Origin: Paludibacteraceae bacterium
GTDB taxonomy: Bacteria; Bacteroidota; Bacteroidia; Bacteroidales; Paludibacteraceae
Assembly: GCA_024399535.1 (NCBI GenBank)
Contig: JAKSNU010000003.1
Coordinates: 1 to 49,039 of the forward strand
Direction: 5' to 3'
DNA length: 49,039 nt
Position 1 is the stretch's first letter; each line of letters starts with the position of its first letter. This document shows, piece after piece, positions 42,129-49,039 of the stretch. The notes beneath the pieces are model-generated. The model saw only the letters and a list, made by a program, of their open reading frames with translations, did not search any database and was not told the DNA's origin. A program made the position numbers and the translations under genes.

Positions 42129-43382
42129 ATGGCAAAAAAAGAAACTGAGAGTCTTTTGGACTCATTCTCGAATTTCAAAGAGACTAAGGATATTGATCGC
42201 TCAACTCTGATTGATATCCTTGAAGATGCTTTCCGCAAAGAAATCGCAAAAATGTATGGTTCGGACGAAAATTTTAGCATTATCTTCAATCCAGAGAAAA
42301 ACGATTGCGAGATTATACGTACACGTTATGTAGTCGAGGATGGAGATGTAGAAGATCAAAATAAGCAGATTTCGCTTACCGAAGCTAACGAAATAGATGA
42401 ATATGAGGTTGGTGATGAGGTATATGAAAAAATTGATTTCAAGAATTTCGGTCGTCGTGTGGTCTTAAACCTCCGTCAGACCCTTGCTTCCAAAATACTT
42501 GATATTCAGAAAGCTGCTCTTTACGAGAAGTATAACAATATTCTTGGAACTATCGTAGTTGGCGAGGTTTACCAGACTTGGAAAAGGGAAGTCCTTCTGC
42601 TCGATGAAGATGGTAACGAAATGTATTTGTCTAAAAATGACCAAATTCCTACAGATGTTTACCGTAAGGGCGATCGTGTTCGTGCTATTGTAAGGGATGT
42701 AGATAATAAAAACAACAATCCTCGTATCAACTTGTCGCGTACATCTCCTGATTTTCTTAGATGCCTTTTTGAACAAGAAGTCCCTGAAATACACGATGGA
42801 TTAATCACAATAAAAGGAGTTGCCCGTGTCCCTGGTGAACGTGCGAAGGTATCAGTCGAATCGTTTGACGATCGTATTGATGCGGTCGGAGCTTGTGTTG
42901 GTATTAAGGGTTCTCGTATTCATGGTATTGTCCGTGAATTACGTAACGAAAATATAGATGTAATAAATCATTCAAATAATATCAATGTTTATATAGCTCG
43001 TGCGTTGTCTCCAGCTAAGGTGGAATCAATTGAACTTGATGAGGAAAATAAAATCGCTACTGTATTCATAAAACAGGAAGATATTTCTCTTGCCATAGGT
43101 AAAGGAGGATGTAATATTAAACTCGCAGGTCAATTGACTGGTTATCAGATAGAAGTTTGCCGAAACGATGCGGTCATTGACGAGGAGGATGTCTATCTTG
43201 AAGATTTCAAGGACGAAATAGATGATTGGGTTATTGATGTGCTTTATAGCATAGGTTGCGAAACTGCAAAGAGTGTTCTCAAACTTTCGCGTGAAGAGTT
43301 GTTGCAACGTTCTGACCTTGAGGAAGAGACTATTGATGAGGTTATTTCTATCTTGAAAGCTGAGTTCGAAAATGAAGAATAA
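42129..43382 (+). CDS. nusA: Transcription termination/antitermination factor NusA
   Basis: NusA binds RNA polymerase and RNA, and affects pausing, termination and antitermination. The 417-residue protein has the N-terminal polymerase-binding domain (about 1-125, with RSTLIDILEDAFRKEIAKMYG). An S1 domain follows (about 140-205, GTIVVGEVYQTWKREVLLL). Two KH domains (GERAKVSVESFDDRIDAVGACVGIKGSRI and IKQEDISLAIGKGGCNIKLAGQL in parts) come next, and a short helix-hairpin-helix end. It follows rimP by 29 bases and precedes infB by 26. The leader hairpin at 41583-41612 could be a site for feedback. Confidence 0.95.
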   Translation: MAKKETESLLDSFSNFKETKDIDRSTLIDILEDAFRKEIAKMYGSDENFSIIFNPEKNDCEIIRTRYVVEDGDVEDQNKQISLTEANEIDEYEVGDEVYEKIDFKNFGRRVVLNLRQTLASKILDIQKAALYEKYNNILGTIVVGEVYQTWKREVLLLDEDGNEMYLSKNDQIPTDVYRKGDRVRAIVRDVDNKNNNPRINLSRTSPDFLRCLFEQEVPEIHDGLITIKGVARVPGERAKVSVESFDDRIDAVGACVGIKGSRIHGIVRELRNENIDVINHSNNINVYIARALSPAKVESIELDEENKIATVFIKQEDISLAIGKGGCNIKLAGQLTGYQIEVCRNDAVIDEEDVYLEDFKDEIDDWVIDVLYSIGCETAKSVLKLSREELLQRSDLEEETIDEVISILKAEFENEE

Positions 43383-43408
43383 TGACTATTTAATACTTGA
43401 AAAATAAT

Positions 43409-46303
43409 ATGGCGAGATTAGGAAAATTAACAAGTCTATTAAATATCAGTACTGATACGGCAACTGAGTTCTTAGCAAAGCATGGTGAAAAGGTCGATAG
43501 CGATTTGAATGCCAAGATTTCGAAAGAGCAAGAAGAAATGTTGATGAACGAATTTGCTACGCCTGATATTCTTAAAGGTATTCAGGAAAAGGCTGATGCA
43601 AAGAAACGTGAGGCTGAAGAAAAAGAACGCGCTGAACGTGACGCAGAATTGAAGGCTGAGCAGGAGCGTTTAGAACGTGAAAAGAAAGAGGCTGAAGAGC
43701 GAAAAAAGTTGGAAGAGGCTCGGAAGCTTGAAGAGGCTCGTCGTCGTGAAGAGGAATTGCGTCGCGCAGAGGAGGCACGTCGCAAAGCCGAGGAGGAGGC
43801 ACGTCGCAAAGCTGAAGAAGAGGCTAAACAACTCGAGAAGATTGAAGCTCAAAAACCTGATAATTCAATGATTGCGACAGAGCTTCCAGAACCTAAAAAT
43901 AATATTAAGGTTGTTGGTAAAATTGATTTGAATTCTATCAATTCAGCTATGCGCCCTCCTAAGAAAACAAAAGAGGAACTTCGTCGCGAAGGAATTGCAA
44001 AACATAAAGAGGAGCGCAAAGCTCACGAACAGAAAATCCGTGAGCAAAAGACTCGTGATCAGAAGAATAACGATCTCATTGTTCGCGAACAAAAGACTCG
44101 TGAGCATAAACCTGTTGAACAAAAATCGGTTGAACAATCAAAACCTCAGCAACCTTCATTTATTCCTACAGAAGTTCCTAAACTTCAGGGCGCAAAAGTA
44201 GTCGGAAAAATTGATCTCGATTCAAAAAATGAAAACGGAAATTCTAATGGCAAAAAGAAAAAGCGTAATCGTATTGGCGGTGGTCGTGTGGACATGACTG
44301 CTATCCAGCAGGAGGTAGGTCAAAAGAATAATCGGTTTGAGAAAGATGGCGCCAAGAAAGGTAAGCATAATAAGAAGCAAAATCACACTCCTCAGATTTC
44401 TGAAGAGGATGTTGCTAAACAAGTTAAAGAGACTCTTGCTCGTTTGACCGAAGGCAATAAGGCTGCTAAGAAAGGCGCTAAATATCGCAAGGAAAAGCGC
44501 GATGCAGCTGCTCAAAAGGTTCAAGACGAATTGATGCATGAAGCAGCCGAGGCAAAAACACTTAAACTTACAGAGTTTGTTACTGCGAATGAGTTGGCTA
44601 CGATGATGAATATCACAGTCACTCAAGTTATCCAAACTTGTTTCAATCTCGGTATGTTTGTCTCTATAAACCAAAGACTTGATGCCGATACTATCAATAT
44701 CGTGGCTGACGAATTCGGGTATAAAACCGAGTTTGTCTCAGCTGACGTGGTAAATGCTATACAGGAGGAGGCTGATAATGACGACCAGCTGCAGTCTCGT
44801 CCTCCGATTGTTACAGTCATGGGTCACGTTGATCATGGTAAAACTTCGCTCCTCGATTATATCCGTAAATCAAATGTCATAGCTGGCGAGGCTGGAGGTA
44901 TTACTCAACATATTGGTGCGTATAGCGTTACTCTTGACAATGGTCGCCATTTGACATTCCTTGATACTCCTGGTCATGAGGCATTTACTGCTATGCGTGC
45001 TCGTGGAGCTCAAGTTACAGATATTGCAATTATCATTGTAGCAGCTGATGATAGCGTCATGCCTCAAACTGTTGAAGCTATCAATCACGCTTCAGCTGCT
45101 GGTGTGCCAATCGTATTTGCTATAAATAAATGCGATAAACCAAATGCAAATCCAGATAAGGTGAAGGAGGCTCTTGCAAATATGAACTACCTCGTTGAGG
45201 AATGGGGTGGTAAATATCAGTCGCAGGATATCTCAGCAAAAACTGGAAATGGAGTTGCAGAATTGATGGAAAAAGTCCTTCTTGAAGCAGATATACTCGA
45301 ACTTAAAGCAAATCCTAATCGAAAGGCCACTGGTACAATCATAGAATCATCATTGGATAAAGGTCGTGGTTATGTGGCAACTGTGCTTGTCAGCAATGGC
45401 ACACTCAAGATGGGAGATGTAATGTTAGCAGGAACTTCCTATGGTCGTATCAAAGCGATGTTTAATGAACGCAACCAACGTATTAATGAGGCTGGTCCTT
45501 CGGAACCTGCTATCATTCTCGGTTTGAATGGTGCACCTCAAGCTGGTGATAAATTTAATATCTTTGACGAGGATCATGAGGCACGCGAGATTGCTACACG
45601 TCGTGAACAATTAGCTCGTGAACAGGGTCTTCGTACTTCGAAGCATCTTACTCTTGATGAAATAGGACGTCGTATTGCTCTCGGTAACTTCAAAGAAATC
45701 AATGTTATTGTCAAAGGTGACGTTGATGGGTCTATTGAAGCTTTGTCTGATTCCTTGATTAAACTTTCAACTGAGGAAATTCAGGTCAATGTCATTCACA
45801 AAGCGGTCGGTCAGATTTCAGAAAGTGATGTCATGCTTGCTACTGCTTCAAATGCAATTATCGTAGGTTTCCAAGTCCGTCCTTCTCTCGCTGCGAGGAA
45901 AATGGCTGAAAAAGAGGAAATTGATATACGTCTCTATTCAATCATCTACGATGCTATCGAGGAGATGAAAGACGCTATGGCTGGTATGCTTGCTCCTGAA
46001 ATCAAGGAGGAAATTGTTGCAACCCTCGAAGTGCGCGATACTTTCAAAATCTCGAAAGTTGGTACAATTGCTGGATGTATGTGTAAGGAGGGTAGAATCA
46101 AACGTACAAGCCGTGTCCGTCTGATTCGTGAAGGTATTGTAGTATATACTGGTGAACTTGCTTCGCTCAAACGTATGAAAGATGATGTCAAAGAGGTGAC
46201 ATCAGGTTTCGAATGTGGCTTGAATATTGCGAATTACAACGATATCCATGTTGGTGATGTCGTCGAGGCGTTCGAACAAATTGAAGTTAAAAAATCATTG
46301 TAA
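43409..46303 (+). CDS. infB: Translation initiation factor IF-2
   Basis: IF-2 brings initiator tRNA to the ribosome and uses GTP. The protein has 964 residues from ATG 43409 (a TTG at 43397 is less likely). Residues 1-40 form the IF2N domain. A highly charged, Glu/Lys/Arg-rich helix follows (about 50-150, with repeats of [19 protein letters not shown] type). After a linker there is a second IF2N domain ([18 protein letters not shown]). The G domain starts with GHVDHGKTS near residue 472 and has DTPGHEAF and NKCDKP. Domains II to IV complete the protein. The start codon choice leaves [11 protein letters not shown]. Confidence 0.96.
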   Translation: MARLGKLTSLLNISTDTATEFLAKHGEKVDSDLNAKISKEQEEMLMNEFATPDILKGIQEKADAKKREAEEKERAERDAELKAEQERLEREKKEAEERKKLEEARKLEEARRREEELRRAEEARRKAEEEARRKAEEEAKQLEKIEAQKPDNSMIATELPEPKNNIKVVGKIDLNSINSAMRPPKKTKEELRREGIAKHKEERKAHEQKIREQKTRDQKNNDLIVREQKTREHKPVEQKSVEQSKPQQPSFIPTEVPKLQGAKVVGKIDLDSKNENGNSNGKKKKRNRIGGGRVDMTAIQQEVGQKNNRFEKDGAKKGKHNKKQNHTPQISEEDVAKQVKETLARLTEGNKAAKKGAKYRKEKRDAAAQKVQDELMHEAAEAKTLKLTEFVTANELATMMNITVTQVIQTCFNLGMFVSINQRLDADTINIVADEFGYKTEFVSADVVNAIQEEADNDDQLQSRPPIVTVMGHVDHGKTSLLDYIRKSNVIAGEAGGITQHIGAYSVTLDNGRHLTFLDTPGHEAFTAMRARGAQVTDIAIIIVAADDSVMPQTVEAINHASAAGVPIVFAINKCDKPNANPDKVKEALANMNYLVEEWGGKYQSQDISAKTGNGVAELMEKVLLEADILELKANPNRKATGTIIESSLDKGRGYVATVLVSNGTLKMGDVMLAGTSYGRIKAMFNERNQRINEAGPSEPAIILGLNGAPQAGDKFNIFDEDHEAREIATRREQLAREQGLRTSKHLTLDEIGRRIALGNFKEINVIVKGDVDGSIEALSDSLIKLSTEEIQVNVIHKAVGQISESDVMLATASNAIIVGFQVRPSLAARKMAEKEEIDIRLYSIIYDAIEEMKDAMAGMLAPEIKEEIVATLEVRDTFKISKVGTIAGCMCKEGRIKRTSRVRLIREGIVVYTGELASLKRMKDDVKEVTSGFECGLNIANYNDIHVGDVVEAFEQIEVKKSL

Positions 46304-46309
46304 TTGAAA

Positions 46310-46825
46310 ATGAGTTGGCTTGATATCCTTCTCGCCATACCCCTCGTTTATGGATTCGTTATGGGGTGTAAACGAGGGTTTGTAAAAGAAGTTATTGGTG
46401 TGGTTGCAGTCGTAATAGGTATTTATATTGCCAAATTTATGGCATCTGCGTTTTCGTTGTTTCTTCAATCCTCTTTTGAAGTTCCCGAACGTGTATCTGC
46501 TCCTTTATCGTATTTTCTTATAGTAGTAATTGTTGTCGGTGGATTGTATCTCCTCGCTTGGATGCTTACAAAAATATTGAAAGCGATGAAATTGGGAACT
46601 GCAAATCGTGTCTTTGGCGGTATTTTTGGATTGCTTAAATTTGTTTTGCTTGTCAGTGTAATACTTAATTTTATTATGATTATTGACCATTTCGTTCCGA
46701 TTAGGAATAAGCCTGCTGTCCAAAATTCATTATTGTATTCACCTCTCGAAGGCGTTATGGTTTATGCTGCTCCATTTCTTGATGCTTCCAAGAGCTTAAT
46801 TCATGATGGACAGAGTGCTGAGTAA
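46310..46825 (+). CDS. CvpA family membrane protein
   Basis: The 171-residue protein (ATG at 46310) has four hydrophobic segments (about 5-20, 25-45, 60-85, 105-125). It carries the family start SWLDILLAIPLVYGFVMGCKRGFVKEV, the CvpA/colicin V production domain pattern with 'GxxrGfvkev'. Members are inner-membrane proteins with a poorly known role (purine/colicin V in E. coli, envelope stress elsewhere). It follows infB by 6 bases, so it is probably expressed with it, and is 23 bases before the HAD gene. Confidence 0.82.
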   Translation: MSWLDILLAIPLVYGFVMGCKRGFVKEVIGVVAVVIGIYIAKFMASAFSLFLQSSFEVPERVSAPLSYFLIVVIVVGGLYLLAWMLTKILKAMKLGTANRVFGGIFGLLKFVLLVSVILNFIMIIDHFVPIRNKPAVQNSLLYSPLEGVMVYAAPFLDASKSLIHDGQSAE

Positions 46826-46848
46826 GAAATAATTTGAAACATAATGGT

Positions 46849-47475
46849 ATGTACAAGAATTATATTTTCGATCAAGGTGATGTTATCCTTGATATAGATG
46901 CTAATCTCAGTCTTAGTGCATTTCAACGACTCATCCCTTCTTCTCCAGATTCTCTTCCGATTTCAGTTGCTGACCTTATGGGTGGAAGTGAAGGTCGCCT
47001 CGTATGTGAATATCAGATTGGTAACATTTCCACTTCAGAATTTCTTAATTCATTGAAGTCTGTTGTTCGTCCAGATGTTGAGGAAAATCAAATTCTTGAA
47101 GCTTGGAATGCAATGATTCTTGATATTCCGTTGGAACGGCTTGAGGCTCTTCTCGAACTGCGTCGTCGCGGTGCTAAAGTTTTTATGCTTAGCAATACAA
47201 ATGATGCTCATACGACACACATTATAAATAAATGTTTTGCTGGCAGTCGTAGTAATATGTTTCGATATTTTGATGACCTTTTCTTGTCTCATGAAATGCG
47301 ACTTGCTAAGCCAGATGATGAAATTTATCAAGAAACCATTCGTCGCACAGGAATTGATCCTAACGAGACAATATATTTCGATGATCTTCCGCAAAATATA
47401 GAATCAGGAATGCGTGTGGGGTTCCATTCTGTCCTTACCAAAGGAAGCAATTGGCTTTCACTTCTTGATTTATGA
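46849..47475 (+). CDS. HAD superfamily hydrolase (YihX/epoxide hydrolase-like subfamily)
   Basis: The 208-residue protein (ATG at 46849; TTG at 46834 would add 5) has HAD motif I FDQGDVILDID with nucleophile D8, where Gly-Asp replaces the common Gly-Gly. It has motif II FMLSNTND, motif III lysine in HEMRLAKPDDEIYQE and motif IV IYFDDLPQNIESG. The cap is a small helical insertion. This pattern fits the YihX/HAD-IA group that removes phosphate from small sugars or nucleotides. The substrate is unknown. It follows cvpA by 23 bases. Confidence 0.85.
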   Translation: MYKNYIFDQGDVILDIDANLSLSAFQRLIPSSPDSLPISVADLMGGSEGRLVCEYQIGNISTSEFLNSLKSVVRPDVEENQILEAWNAMILDIPLERLEALLELRRRGAKVFMLSNTNDAHTTHIINKCFAGSRSNMFRYFDDLFLSHEMRLAKPDDEIYQETIRRTGIDPNETIYFDDLPQNIESGMRVGFHSVLTKGSNWLSLLDL

Positions 47476-47501
47476 TGTGCTTCTATTAGATGATTTAATA
47501 T

Positions 47502-48797
47502 ATGAAGAGTTTATATTTGCTTGAAAATATGAAAGAAACAAGAATTTGTGTAATCGGTTTAGGTTATGTAGGTTTGCCATTGGCAAGATTATTTTCTACA
47601 AAATATATGACTATTGGGTTTGATATGAATCCCAATAGAGTCAAAGCATTGATGGATGGACATGATTCCACTCTTGAGTTGTCGGATGAATTGTTGCAAG
47701 ATGCGATTAAGAATCATGGTTTTAGGTGTACATCTGAAATTGATGATATCCGGAAATGTAATTTTTATGTAGTTGCAGTGCCTACACCAGTTGATAAAGA
47801 CAATAATCCTGATTTGACACCTTTATATGGTGCGAGTGAAATTGTGGGTAAGGTAATTGAGAAAGATGATGTTGTCATTTATGAATCAACTGTTTATCCA
47901 GGAGTAACAGAAGATGAGTGTATTCCAGTAATAGAACGCATTTCAGGTATGAAGTTGAATGTGGATTTTTATGCTGGTTATTCCCCTGAGCGTATCAATC
48001 CTGGTGATAAATTGCATACTGTGGAAAATATTAAGAAAGTCACTTCTGGATCCACTCCTGAAATAGGAAAATATGTGAATGAGATATATTCAAGTGTCAT
48101 CATCGCAGGTACTCATTTGGCACCAACGATGAAAGTGGCTGAGGCTTCTAAGGTAATCGAAAATTCGCAGCGCGATATTAATATTGCGTTTGTCAATGAA
48201 TTGTCTAAGATTTTCACAAAAATGGGAATTGATACGATGGATGTACTAGAAGCTGCAGGAACCAAATGGAATTTTATGCCTTATAGACCGGGACTTGTTG
48301 GCGGACATTGTATAGGCGTTGATCCATACTATTTGGCGCAATGTGCTAAGAGGTATGGATATAATCCAGAGATTATTTTGGCAGGGCGTCGAATGAATGA
48401 CGGAATGGGTGACTATGTGGCTAATCAGACAATCAAACTTATGCTTAAAAAAGGTATCCAAGTGCTTAATTCTGAAATATTGATTCTTGGATTTACATTT
48501 AAGGAAAATTGTTCCGACGTCAGAAATACTAAAGTTATAGACGTATATAAATCTCTGATGGAGTATAATGTCAATATTACTGTGTATGACCCTTGGGCCA
48601 ATCCTACTATTGTTGAACGTGAGTATGGTATCAGAATTGTTAATGAATTGCCTTCAATTAAATTTGATGCTGCTATTGCTGCCGTTGCTCATAATGAATT
48701 TAAGGGATTGAATATTACATCATTGCTTAAGAATAAGCATGTCATCTTCGATGTTAAGTGTTCGTTAGATAGAGCAATAATTGATGGTCGATTATAA
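47502..48797 (+). CDS. Nucleotide-sugar dehydrogenase (UDP-HexNAc/UDP-Glc type)
   Basis: The 431-residue protein (ATG 47502; ATG 47529 would give 422 with [19 protein letters not shown]) is a UDP-sugar 6-dehydrogenase. It has the NAD motif [42 protein letters not shown], the [18 protein letters not shown] block, and the catalytic Cys in [16 protein letters not shown]. The C-terminal domain has [17 protein letters not shown]. The pattern 'ERINPGD' and '[12 protein letters not shown]' fits the WbpO/TviB-like UDP-N-acetyl-hexosamine group more than the UDP-glucose dehydrogenase group. It would feed capsule, O-antigen or other surface glycan synthesis. It is the last gene before a terminator. Confidence 0.9.
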   Translation: MKSLYLLENMKETRICVIGLGYVGLPLARLFSTKYMTIGFDMNPNRVKALMDGHDSTLELSDELLQDAIKNHGFRCTSEIDDIRKCNFYVVAVPTPVDKDNNPDLTPLYGASEIVGKVIEKDDVVIYESTVYPGVTEDECIPVIERISGMKLNVDFYAGYSPERINPGDKLHTVENIKKVTSGSTPEIGKYVNEIYSSVIIAGTHLAPTMKVAEASKVIENSQRDINIAFVNELSKIFTKMGIDTMDVLEAAGTKWNFMPYRPGLVGGHCIGVDPYYLAQCAKRYGYNPEIILAGRRMNDGMGDYVANQTIKLMLKKGIQVLNSEILILGFTFKENCSDVRNTKVIDVYKSLMEYNVNITVYDPWANPTIVEREYGIRIVNELPSIKFDAAIAAVAHNEFKGLNITSLLKNKHVIFDVKCSLDRAIIDGRL

Positions 48798-48821
48798 AAA
48801 ATAAACTCATTTGCTATTTAT

Positions 48822-48856
48822 AATCCATCGCGAAAAGATTCGTGATGGATTTTGTT
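48822..48856 (+). terminator. Terminator after the nucleotide-sugar dehydrogenase
   Basis: A 13-bp stem (48822-48834 with 48839-48851, one GT pair) with loop AAGA, followed by TTGTTTT. It lies 24 bases after the stop and ends the rimP-to-dehydrogenase run. Confidence 0.8.
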
Positions 48857-49039
48857 TTATACTGAGAAAAGTCAACTTCAAAGTAATGTCAGTATAAAGC
48901 ACTATACATTATATATTTTGCGGGCGTGCGTATGCATACTGATTTTTTTGTAGATTCAAGCAAGGGAGAGGCAATTGTGAAGCTATGTGGCATTGGGTGA
49001 ATTTTGAGGGTTTGCCGAACGGAAATGCAAACAAAATTG
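48857..49039. other. Right edge, no recognisable gene
   Basis: About 180 bases. A TATATTTTGC near 48910 resembles but does not match the TAnnTTTG promoter element. No open frame with protein character is complete here. It may be the leader of a gene beyond the window. Confidence 0.4.

Noticed and set aside
48900..48920. Promoter near the right edge (TATATTTTGC)
   Set aside because: Spacing inside the element does not match TAnnTTTG, and no clear TTTG lies at 19-21 bases upstream.
1..49039. CRISPR arrays, rRNA, tRNA and complete insertion sequences
   Set aside because: Looked for by eye; no regularly spaced repeats, no rRNA-like conserved blocks, no clear tRNA TTCRA/acceptor pattern and no intact transposase were seen. 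A tRNA scan by program would be more certain.

Overview
The window looks like the chromosome of an anaerobic, fermentative member of the Bacteroidota, most likely order Bacteroidales. The evidence is nine promoters of the Bacteroidota type (TTTG, 19-20 bases, TAnnTTTG), no Shine-Dalgarno pattern, a type VI-like contractile system of the Bacteroidota kind, C10 (streptopain-like) peptidases with type IX-style C-termini, and a lysine-to-butyrate operon like those of asaccharolytic Bacteroidales. I cannot name the genus. I saw no rRNA, tRNA, CRISPR array or intact insertion sequence.

Region 1 (1-1123) has no intact gene. It holds a frameshifted, truncated Rpn/PD-(D/E)XK transposase-like remnant on the minus strand that still has its promoter, a divergent plus-strand promoter, several stem-loops and a 36-base tandem repeat of a hairpin.

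Region 2 (1124-17798) is the most interesting part. It is a same-strand block of 18 genes that encodes an atypical contractile injection (type VI-like) apparatus interleaved with a complete-looking ubiquitin-like conjugation set. The contractile parts are a ClpV-like ATPase, sheath TssB and TssC, four Hcp-like tube proteins, a DUF4280/PAAR-like tip, and baseplate candidates TssG, TssK, TssE and TssF. The conjugation parts are an E1-like enzyme (7428-8486), a ubiquitin-like protein ending in a single glycine (12607-12924), an E2-like protein with HPN and a Cys (12934-13446), and a seven-pass membrane protein with VWA, RING-like and FHA-like domains (15438-17798). Two further exported proteins complete the envelope part. 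No VgrG, TssJ, TssL or TssM is seen. A strong hairpin terminator after the second hcp probably sets a high-expression first half (ATPase, sheath, tube) apart from a low-expression second half.

Region 3 (17867-23890) is a plus-strand run: asd, agmatine deiminase, kamB and kamC (reactivase of lysine 5,6-aminomutase) and a WG-repeat lipoprotein. A convergent AsmA-like gene (23880-25694, minus) overlaps the last of these tail to tail.

Region 4 (25793-33608) is one operon with its own promoter and an end hairpin: kamD, kamE, one CoA-transferase subunit, crotonase, hydroxybutyryl-CoA dehydrogenase, butyryl-CoA dehydrogenase, etfB, etfA. It supplies the aminomutase step and the crotonyl-CoA to butyryl-CoA end of lysine fermentation. 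The middle steps (kamA, kdd, kce, kal) and the other CoA-transferase subunit are not in the window.

Region 5 (33629-41175) carries a small lipoprotein, two secreted C10 peptidases with separate promoters, and a small secreted protein with a C-terminal PIGGG/hydrophobic/basic tail. Region 6 (41176-49039) holds a 455-base gap with two promoters and a leader hairpin, then rimP-nusA-infB-cvpA, a HAD hydrolase and a nucleotide-sugar dehydrogenase, closed by a terminator.
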